Made by a program: the position numbers and the translations under genes. 11,481 bases of DNA from Thermodesulfobacteriota bacterium. GTDB taxonomy: Bacteria > Desulfobacterota > S145-22. Below are positions 1-5,292 of this stretch, one piece after another. How positions within the stretch are numbered: position 1 is the first letter of the stretch; each line of letters opens with the position of its first letter. A model generated the notes under the pieces. That model saw nothing but the letters and a program-made list of their open reading frames with translations, searched no databases and was not told the origin of the DNA. The DNA lies in the NCBI GenBank assembly GCA_024763435.1, contig JANTFN010000037.1, forward strand, positions 1 to 11,481. Direction: 5' to 3'.

Positions 1-87
1 TTCAAGCGGCGCAAGGATTACAGAAGAAAAGCCGGGCATCGTCAGGCGATTACCAAACTGAAAATTGACGCGATAAAGGCGTCATAA
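1..87 (+). CDS. rplU: 50S ribosomal protein L21, C-terminal end (partial)
   Basis: Frame 1 is open from the window edge to a TAA at 85-87 and gives 28 residues. They begin FKRRKDYRRKAGHRQ and end in a lysine/isoleucine-rich tail (TKLKIDAIKAS). The basic KRRKxYRRKxGHRQ block followed by T-K-(L/V)-K-I is the conserved C-terminus of bacterial L21, which binds 23S rRNA in the large subunit. The gene sits 13 bases upstream of rpmA, the usual rplU-rpmA pairing, and the two are presumably co-transcribed from a promoter outside the window. Only the 3' end is present, so nothing can be said about the start. Confidence 0.93.
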   Translation, partial: FKRRKDYRRKAGHRQAITKLKIDAIKAS

Positions 88-100
88 GGAGTATCGGGGC

Positions 101-349
101 ATGGCACACAAAAAAGCCGGTGGAAGTTCCCGGAACGGGCGCGACAGCCAGGGGCAGCGCCTTGGCGTCAAACGTTTCAGCGGACAGGTTGTTACGGCGG
201 GAACTATCATCATAAGGCAGCGGGGCACACGAATTCATCCCGGAAACAACGTAGGCATGGGCAGGGATTATACGCTTTTTTCTCTGATTGACGGAACGGT
301 TCGCTTTGAGCGTGCGGGACGGGAGAGAAAGCGCGTCAGCGTTTATTAA
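101..349 (+). CDS. rpmA: 50S ribosomal protein L27
   Basis: This 82-residue protein is the normal length for L27. It opens with MAHKKAGGSSRNGRDS and contains the family core GVKRFSGQVVTAGTIIIRQRGTR, followed by HPGNNVGMGRDYTLF. L27 is a large-subunit protein whose flexible N-terminus reaches toward the peptidyl-transferase centre. Here the protein begins directly with the mature AHKKAGGS sequence, with no cleavable leader of the kind found in some Firmicutes. The ATG at 101 has a good AAGGAG ribosome binding site at 86-91, which overlaps the rplU stop codon and suggests coupled translation. The next gene, obgE, follows after 62 bases that contain a hairpin. Confidence 0.97.
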   Translation: MAHKKAGGSSRNGRDSQGQRLGVKRFSGQVVTAGTIIIRQRGTRIHPGNNVGMGRDYTLFSLIDGTVRFERAGRERKRVSVY

Positions 350-368
350 TTTCCGGTATGTTTTTCAC

Positions 369-410
369 AATCCCCTTCTTCTTTATGTAAGAAAGGGGAT
401 TTTCATCTTT
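369..410 (+). terminator. Hairpin between rpmA and obgE: attenuating terminator or RBS-sequestering stem
   Basis: AATCCCCTT at 369-377 pairs perfectly with AAGGGGATT at 393-401. The stem extends inward by CTT (378-380) against AAG (389-391), with one bulged A at 392 and an 8-base loop at 381-388. A T-rich run (TTCATCTTTT) follows, so it resembles a weak intrinsic terminator. The obgE ATG at 412 comes directly after it, and the only Shine-Dalgarno-like sequence for obgE (AAGGGG, 393-398) lies in the 3' arm. The structure could reduce read-through from the ribosomal genes or hide the obgE ribosome binding site. Which of these it does is inference. Confidence 0.6.
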
Positions 411-411
411 T

Positions 412-1434
412 ATGAAAACAAAATTCACAGATGAGGCGGATATTAAAATTATCTCCGGCTCTGGCGGGGACGGGTGCGTCAGTTTTCGGCGGGTTCGATT
501 TATTCCGAAAGGCGGTCCGGATGGAGGAGATGGTGGCAATGGCGGGGATGTGGTTATTTTCGCGAAACAAAATCTCACCAGCCTCTCGGACTATGCGCAC
601 CGGCGATCCTTTAAGGCGGAAAGCGGAAAGCCAGGCCGATCCAGCCGGCAGCATGGGAAAAACGGGTCGGACCTGAAACTGCCGGTTCCTATAGGGACAC
701 AGGTTTTTGATGCCGAAACCCTGGAGCTGCTTGCGGACCTGAACGCGGAAGGAAAGCGGGTCACCGTGGCATCCGGCGGCAGGGGCGGAAAGGGGAATGT
801 CCATTATAAATCATCGGTGCGTCAGGCCCCGAAGGTTGCGCAGAAGGGACTCCCGGGACAGCAACGTGGAATAAGGCTTGTCTGTAAACTCCCCGTGGAT
901 GTGGGGGTCGTAGGCCCTCCCGGTTCGGGAAAATCCACCCTGTTAAGCCGCGTAACATCCGCGGCACCCGAGATCGCCGCATATCCCTTTACAACACAGA
1001 CGCCGTGTATGGGCGTCCATACGACAGAAATATTCACGCCCCTTGTTTTTATTGAAATTCCTGCTATCGTATCTGGGTCCACACAGGGTGCCGGCGTGGG
1101 CAGCAGGTATTTCAAGCACCTTGAGCGGGCAAAGGCCCTTATTTTTGTGCTTGAAGGCCGGGCGGACAAGACCCCGGAAGCGTATATGAATGATTTTAAC
1201 ATTATTCAGGGGGAGCTTGAAAATTACGGTCCTGAGTTGGGCGGAAAACGCAGGGTTGTGGCCCTGAACAAGGCGGATGTTTTTTCTGATGGAATGGCGC
1301 TGGAAGCAATCAGGGCGGCGCTTGAAACGGCCACTGGCGCCAGGACATTCTGGATTTCCGCTGAAAAAGAGATGGGGCTTGAACCCCTGATGAAAGCAGT
1401 AGAGGCGCTTTGCGGGGCGGATGGAGATGTATAG
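412..1434 (+). CDS. obgE: Obg-family GTPase with degenerate G1/G3 motifs
   Basis: Obg proteins are GTPases of late 50S assembly and the stringent response. The 340-residue protein has the glycine-rich Obg fold at about residues 1-158 (GSGGDGCVSFRR, GGPDGGDGGNGGD, SGGRGGKGN), then a G domain. It ends soon after the G domain, without the long C-terminal tail seen in E. coli. G2 (YPFTT, 191-195), G4 (NKAD, 286-289) and G5 (SAE, from 316) are intact. G1 reads GPPGSGKST (168-176), where the family has GFPNAGKST. G3 reads EIPA (215-218), where the family has DIPG, so the Mg-coordinating Asp and the gamma-phosphate-contacting Gly are both replaced. The reading frame and surrounding conservation are otherwise clean, so this does not look like a sequencing error. 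It is still very likely the Obg orthologue by position and N-domain, but with doubtful GTP hydrolysis. The start matches the usual MKFxDEA N-terminus. It overlaps proB by 14 bases. Confidence 0.93.
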   Translation: MKTKFTDEADIKIISGSGGDGCVSFRRVRFIPKGGPDGGDGGNGGDVVIFAKQNLTSLSDYAHRRSFKAESGKPGRSSRQHGKNGSDLKLPVPIGTQVFDAETLELLADLNAEGKRVTVASGGRGGKGNVHYKSSVRQAPKVAQKGLPGQQRGIRLVCKLPVDVGVVGPPGSGKSTLLSRVTSAAPEIAAYPFTTQTPCMGVHTTEIFTPLVFIEIPAIVSGSTQGAGVGSRYFKHLERAKALIFVLEGRADKTPEAYMNDFNIIQGELENYGPELGGKRRVVALNKADVFSDGMALEAIRAALETATGARTFWISAEKEMGLEPLMKAVEALCGADGDV

Positions 1435-2581
1435 AAAAGACCTTGCCGACAGGGTCAAGACGGTGGTTATCAAAATCGGCAGTGCTGTCCTGGCGACCCC
1501 GGATGAGGGGATCAGTTCAGAAAGAATTCAGCGCCTGGCTGCGGAAATGGCCTCCTTTATGGCAAGGGGGATAAAGGTGGTGCTGGTTTCTTCCGGGGCC
1601 ATTGCCGTTGGCAGGGAAACAATGGGAATGTCGCGCCGGATTGAGGGTATTCCGGCAAAACAGGCCGCCGCGGCCGTCGGGCAGCCGCGATTGATGGCCC
1701 TTTATGATGCCTTTTTCCGCGAAAACAGCGTTCAGGTCTCGCAGATTCTTCTAACGCGGGACGACTTGAATCACCGCCGCAGATACCTTAACGCCCGCGC
1801 GACAATCGAAACCCTCTTCAAATTCGGGGCCCTTCCCATTATCAACGAAAACGACACGGTGGTCGTGGAAGAAATCAAGGTCGGGGACAACGACAACCTG
1901 TCCGTCCTCGTTGCGGGGCTGATCCAGGCGGACCTGCTGGTGATTCTTTCGGATACCGAGGGGCTTTTTGATAAGGATCCCAAGGCCCACGCCGACGCGC
2001 GGCTGATTCCGAGGGTTGACGAGATCAACGAGGCGGTCATGTGCGCGGCCGGGGGCAGTTGCAGCCCCACCGGGGTTGGCGGGATGTCGGTAAAACTGGA
2101 GGCCATCCGCAAGGCGGCGGATTTCGGCGTTCCCACGATTCTCGCGAACGGGAAACGTGAAGGTGTTCTGTCGGCCATATTTGCCGGAGAGCAGGTTGGC
2201 ACCTTTTTTGTGCCGAAAAAAGACCCCCTGAGTTGCAAAAAACAGTGGATTGCCTACAGCGTAAAGCCAACAGGGACCGTTTATCTCGACAGCGGCGCGG
2301 TGAAGGCCCTCCTCTATGGTGGCAAGAGCCTCCTCCCTTCCGGTGTTGTTAGAACGGAGGGAACATTCGAACGGGGAGAAGGCGTGGACATCCGCAACCT
2401 GTCCGGCGAAGTTGTCGCGAAGGGTCTCGCGAATTACAGCGCGCAGGAGATTGAGAAAATTAGCGGCAAACAATCTTCGCGCATTAAAAAAATTCTGGGT
2501 TATACCTATGGAGATGAACTGATTCACCGGGATTATCTCGTTATATTAAAATCCACGGCAAAGGAGCAGAATCATGGATAG
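1421..2581 (+). CDS. proB: Glutamate 5-kinase
   Basis: ProB phosphorylates L-glutamate with ATP to gamma-glutamyl phosphate, the first and usually proline-inhibited step of proline synthesis in the cytosol. The 386-residue protein has the amino-acid-kinase domain at roughly residues 10-265: VVIKIGSAVL around K18, VLVSSGAIAVG, the substrate-loop segment NENDTV with VGDNDNLSVLVA, SDTEGLFDKDP, and the ATP-site region TGVGGMSVKLEA. A C-terminal PUA domain follows (about 280-365), as in long-form ProB. The ATG at 1421 lies inside the end of obgE. An alternative ATG at 1427 would remove only two residues, and neither has a strong Shine-Dalgarno, so translation is probably coupled to obgE. It overlaps proA by 8 bases, placing the two enzymes that share an unstable intermediate next to each other. 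Confidence 0.96.
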   Translation: MEMYRKDLADRVKTVVIKIGSAVLATPDEGISSERIQRLAAEMASFMARGIKVVLVSSGAIAVGRETMGMSRRIEGIPAKQAAAAVGQPRLMALYDAFFRENSVQVSQILLTRDDLNHRRRYLNARATIETLFKFGALPIINENDTVVVEEIKVGDNDNLSVLVAGLIQADLLVILSDTEGLFDKDPKAHADARLIPRVDEINEAVMCAAGGSCSPTGVGGMSVKLEAIRKAADFGVPTILANGKREGVLSAIFAGEQVGTFFVPKKDPLSCKKQWIAYSVKPTGTVYLDSGAVKALLYGGKSLLPSGVVRTEGTFERGEGVDIRNLSGEVVAKGLANYSAQEIEKISGKQSSRIKKILGYTYGDELIHRDYLVILKSTAKEQNHG

Positions 2582-3827
2582 TATCCGAAAGATGGCTGAA
2601 AAGGCGAAAGCGGCTTCAAACGCACTTGCCACGCTCGCATCTCCGGAAAGAAAGGGCGTCCTCTTGAAAATAGCAGATACCCTGGTGCAGCGTGCGGATG
2701 AGATAACCTCAGCCAATGTAAAAGACGTGGCAGCGGCAAAGAAAAAAGGCCTCTCAAACGCGATGATAGACAGGCTGATTCTTGATGACCAGCGGATCGA
2801 GACCATGGCAGCTGGAATTCGCGAGATAGCAGGACAGCCGGATCCGGTCGGTGAAATTGTGCGGATGTGGACGCGCCCCAACGGCCTGCAGGTCGGCAAA
2901 ATGAGGATTCCCCTCGGGGTGGTCGGCATCATCTACGAATCCCGGCCCAATGTTACGGCGGACGCCGCGGCCCTGTGTATCAAGTCGGGGAACGCGGTTC
3001 TCCTGAGGGGCGGCTCCGAGGCCCTGGAATCGAACCTTGCCATCGGCAGGATTATCCAGGGCGCCCTGAAAGAAAAGGGGCTTTCCGAAAACGCGGTCCA
3101 GGTGATTCCCATCGCGAACCGTGAGGCCATTTTTGAGCTTGTTCAACTTGAAGACCTCGTGGACCTGATCATTCCGAGGGGCGGCGAGGGGCTCATCCGC
3201 TTTGTCGTGGAAAATTCAAAGATCCCCGTTATCAAACACTACAAGGGGGTCTGTCACGTATTCGTGGATGAAACAGCGGACCTCGACATGGCCACGGCGA
3301 TCTGTATCAACGCCAAGGTGCAGCGGCCCGGAGTCTGCAACGCGATGGAAACACTTCTCGTTCACGAAGGAATCGCGAAAGCCTTTCTGCCCGGGATGGT
3401 GAAAAAGTTCAGAGACCTCGGTGTGGAAATTCGGGGATGCGAAAAGACCCTGGCCCTCTGCCCCGGAGATGTCGTACCCGCAACGGAAGCGGATTGGCCG
3501 ACGGAATACCTGGATCTCATCCTTGCCGTTCGGGTTGTTGCCAATATCGACGAGGCCATCTCTCATATCACAACCTACGGGTCCGCGCACACGGAATCAA
3601 TTGTGACGAAGGATTACGCCAACGCGCAGGCCTTTCTGAAACGCGTCAATTCCTCCGTTGTCCTCGTCAATGCCTCCACCCGTTTCAGCGACGGCCAACA
3701 GCTCGGACTGGGCGCGGAAATAGGCATCAGTACCACCAAGCTCCATGCCTTTGGCCCGATGGGGGCTCAGGATTTGACGACCACGAAATTTATTATCTAT
3801 GGCGAGGGCCAGGTAAGGCCCGCATGA
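2574..3827 (+). CDS. proA: Glutamate-5-semialdehyde dehydrogenase (gamma-glutamyl phosphate reductase)
   Basis: ProA reduces gamma-glutamyl phosphate with NADPH to glutamate-5-semialdehyde, the second step of proline synthesis. The 417 residues match the normal family length. Visible motifs are PLGVVGIIYESRPNVT (cofactor-domain segment), SGNAVLLRGGSEA, LIIPRGGEGLIRFV, and the catalytic-cysteine region KVQRPGVCNAMETLLVH with Cys255. A C-terminal LGAEIGISTTKLHAFGPMG block is typical of the family. The ATG at 2574 is preceded by AAGGAG at 2561-2566. The gene overlaps the proB end by 8 bases and shares an ATGA stop/start with nadD. No missing residues or frame disruptions were seen. Confidence 0.97.
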   Translation: MDSIRKMAEKAKAASNALATLASPERKGVLLKIADTLVQRADEITSANVKDVAAAKKKGLSNAMIDRLILDDQRIETMAAGIREIAGQPDPVGEIVRMWTRPNGLQVGKMRIPLGVVGIIYESRPNVTADAAALCIKSGNAVLLRGGSEALESNLAIGRIIQGALKEKGLSENAVQVIPIANREAIFELVQLEDLVDLIIPRGGEGLIRFVVENSKIPVIKHYKGVCHVFVDETADLDMATAICINAKVQRPGVCNAMETLLVHEGIAKAFLPGMVKKFRDLGVEIRGCEKTLALCPGDVVPATEADWPTEYLDLILAVRVVANIDEAISHITTYGSAHTESIVTKDYANAQAFLKRVNSSVVLVNASTRFSDGQQLGLGAEIGISTTKLHAFGPMGAQDLTTTKFIIYGEGQVRPA

Positions 3828-4489
3828 CAGCGGCGAAACGTATCGGGCTGTTTGGCGGCACCTTCAACCCTGTCCATCTCGGGCATCTCAGGGCGGCGGA
3901 AGAGGTGCGGATGGCCTTTGGGCTTCTGAAGGTTGTTTTCATGGTTTCCGCTATTCCCCCGCATAAGGATCCGGGGCGTATTGCCGGGGCCGAGCACCGC
4001 TATACCATGACCCGTATGGCCCTGGATGGCAACCCTTATTTTGAAGTCTCTGATTTCGAGATGAAAAAAAAGGGGGTCTCCTACAGTATTGACACGGTTT
4101 TCTGGATGAAAAAACACTATCCGGGCGAACTTTTTTTCATTGTAGGTCTGGATGCCTTTCGTGAAATTGCCACCTGGCACCGCTATGACGAGCTTCTTGC
4201 GCTATGCCATTTTGTCATCATGACGCGGCCGGGTTATCACCGGTTTGCCCTCGAGGATGTCCTGCCCGCTTCCATTACAAACCGCTACACGTACGACCGC
4301 AGGCACGATTCCTTTATCCATCCATCAGGCAATAAAATTTACCATCAGAGTGTCACCCTGATGGACATTTCCTCCACGAATATTCGGGAGCTTCTTCATG
4401 AAAACCGTCCCATTCGCTATCTCGTCCCGCGGTCTGTTGAAACCTATATTGAAGACCACCGTCTTTACAGGCTTGACCTGAAACCCTGA
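3824..4489 (+). CDS. nadD: Nicotinate-nucleotide adenylyltransferase
   Basis: NadD joins nicotinate mononucleotide and ATP to form deamido-NAD, a late step of NAD synthesis. The 221-residue protein starts MTAAKRIGLFGGTFNPVHLGH. That segment holds the nucleotidyltransferase signature GGTFNPxHxGH at residues 11-21, whose two histidines bind ATP phosphates. The second family motif, ISSTNIR, is at 182-188. FIVGLDAF and TWHRYDEL correspond to the conserved central region. The start is the ATG at 3824 in the ATGA overlap with proA. Longer in-frame extensions upstream are only a shadow inside proA. In many Desulfobacterota rsfS follows nadD. Here a 167-base gap and an unrelated redox operon follow instead. 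Confidence 0.95.
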   Translation: MTAAKRIGLFGGTFNPVHLGHLRAAEEVRMAFGLLKVVFMVSAIPPHKDPGRIAGAEHRYTMTRMALDGNPYFEVSDFEMKKKGVSYSIDTVFWMKKHYPGELFFIVGLDAFREIATWHRYDELLALCHFVIMTRPGYHRFALEDVLPASITNRYTYDRRHDSFIHPSGNKIYHQSVTLMDISSTNIRELLHENRPIRYLVPRSVETYIEDHRLYRLDLKP

Positions 4490-4528
4490 TATCCACACGC
4501 TCATTGCAAAAAAATTTTCAGATTCTGA

Positions 4529-4557
4529 TTGACAAGTCAGGGGACTCCGTGTACATG
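4529..4557 (+). promoter_or_regulatory. Putative sigma-70-type promoter for the CO dehydrogenase operon, overlapping a dyad
   Basis: A perfect TTGACA at 4529-4534 is followed 17 bases later by TACATG (4552-4557), a poor -10 hexamer. A TGTAAA at 4556-4561 is an alternative with a spacing that is too long. A small dyad, TGAC-AA-GTCA (4530-4539), lies on the -35 element, and TCAGA-T-TCTGA (4518-4528) lies just upstream, so a regulator could bind here. This is the only gap large enough to carry a promoter for the downstream operon. The -10 is weak, so the call is tentative. Confidence 0.35.
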
Positions 4558-4564
4558 TAAAAGT

Positions 4565-4580
4565 GAAATTGAGGAATTTC
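4565..4580 (+). other. Short perfect stem-loop in the operon leader
   Basis: GAAATT (4565-4570) and AATTTC (4575-4580) form a 6-bp stem closed by a GAGG loop (4571-4574). It lies just downstream of the promoter-like element, so it could fall at the 5' end of the transcript and affect its stability. It is A/T-rich and lacks a following T run, so it is not a convincing terminator. Confidence 0.3.
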
Positions 4581-4641
4581 GGCAAGGCTTCTGGCAATCC
4601 TTCTCGTCAAGGGGGAGATGTGTGAATCAATTATCAATTAT

Positions 4642-4649
4642 AAGGGAGG
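4642..4649 (+). promoter_or_regulatory. Ribosome binding site that fixes the cooF start
   Basis: AAGGGAGG lies 7 bases before the ATG at 4657. The in-frame ATG at 4618 has its G-rich sequence (4611-4617) directly against the start codon with no spacer, and it would add 13 residues (MCESIINYKGGKD) that do not fit a ferredoxin N-terminus. The 4657 start is therefore preferred. Confidence 0.8.
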
Positions 4650-4656
4650 CAAAGAC

Positions 4657-5271
4657 ATGAACAGCGTATTGGTACGTCCTGAAAGGTGTATCGGGTGCCG
4701 GCATTGCGAGGTGGCGTGCGCCCTTGAACATTCCCAGTCAAAGACCCTGTTGGGGATGATTACGGAAATGCCAAGATCCGCGCCACGTATCTTCGTGGAA
4801 ACGGGAATTAGTTTTCTCACCTTTCCCAACAGGTGCCAGCATTGTGATCCCGCGCCGTGCATGCAGGTCTGTCCGACGAAGGCCATTTACCGGGAGGAGG
4901 AAACAGGCGCGGTCCTTGTCAACGAAGAAAAATGTATCGCCTGCGGCGGCTGCGCCATGGCGTGCCCCTTTGGTATTATCCAGTTCAGATTTCAACCGGT
5001 GGTGGACAGGGAAGTCAATACGAAATGCGATTTTTGCATCGAACGGCAGAAGGCGGGCAACATTCCTGCCTGTGTCGAGGCGTGTAAAACAGGCGCCCTG
5101 GAATTCGGGGATATGAATACGCTGGTCCGGCAGAACCGGAAAGATTTCAGCCTGCGTTTTCTGAAATCCAAAGGTCCGGAGGTCGAGGCTGTCAAGGTGC
5201 CGGAGAACATCCTGGCATTTCGAAAGATCATGGAAGAAGTCGCGAATATAGGTCCTTTCAAGGGCGAATAA
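4657..5271 (+). CDS. cooF: CooF-like polyferredoxin, four [4Fe-4S] clusters
   Basis: This 204-residue protein is an electron carrier expected to take electrons from the CO dehydrogenase and pass them to a partner oxidoreductase. Sixteen cysteines fall in four sets: C11/C14/C17/C21 (CIGCRHCEVAC), C60/C63/C68/C72 (CQHCDPAPCMQVC), C93/C96/C99/C103 (CIACGGCAMAC) and C124/C127/C139/C143 (CDFC then a loop and CVEAC). This is the layout of the CooF/HycB/DmsB-type ferredoxin family, with interleaved clusters in two pseudo-repeats. Length and start (MNSVLVRPERCIGC) also fit. There is no signal peptide, so it is cytosolic. The cooS gene starts about 20 bases downstream, and that linkage favours CooF over the many other ferredoxins of this type. 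The name rests on context as much as on sequence. Confidence 0.88.
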   Translation: MNSVLVRPERCIGCRHCEVACALEHSQSKTLLGMITEMPRSAPRIFVETGISFLTFPNRCQHCDPAPCMQVCPTKAIYREEETGAVLVNEEKCIACGGCAMACPFGIIQFRFQPVVDREVNTKCDFCIERQKAGNIPACVEACKTGALEFGDMNTLVRQNRKDFSLRFLKSKGPEVEAVKVPENILAFRKIMEEVANIGPFKGE

Positions 5272-5277
5272 ATAAGA

Positions 5278-5284
5278 AGGGGAG
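5278..5284 (+). promoter_or_regulatory. Ribosome binding site that decides the cooS start
   Basis: AGGGGAG sits 8 bases before the ATG at 5293 and only 2 bases before the ATG at 5287. The spacing favours initiation at 5293 (MYMDPES). An ATG at 5299 is a further, less likely, choice. Confidence 0.6.
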
Positions 5285-5292
5285 AGATGATT

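Noticed and set aside
1751..2527. 258-codon minus-strand open frame inside proB
   Set aside because: It is antisense to a complete glutamate kinase and shows no family motifs or ribosome binding site of note.
3437..3823. Long upstream extension of the nadD reading frame into proA
   Set aside because: The protein upstream of residue M-T-A-A-K-R-I-G is unlike any NadD and overlaps the conserved proA C-terminus. The ATGA at 3824 is the natural start.
4134..4155. FIVGLDAF instead of FIxGxD in NadD as a catalytic change
   Set aside because: The Asp is retained and variation at the flanking position is normal among NadD proteins.
4467..4482. Terminator after nadD (CAGG...CCTG stem)
   Set aside because: The stem is only 4 bp, lies within the nadD coding end and has no adjacent T run.
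4530..4539. CooA-type CO-sensor binding site
   Set aside because: The dyad has a 2-base spacer, unlike the wider TGTC...GACA spacing of the CooA sites I know.
4618..4656. ATG at 4618 as the cooF start
   Set aside because: The G-rich sequence abuts the ATG without a spacer and the added residues do not fit. AAGGGAGG before 4657 is far better placed.
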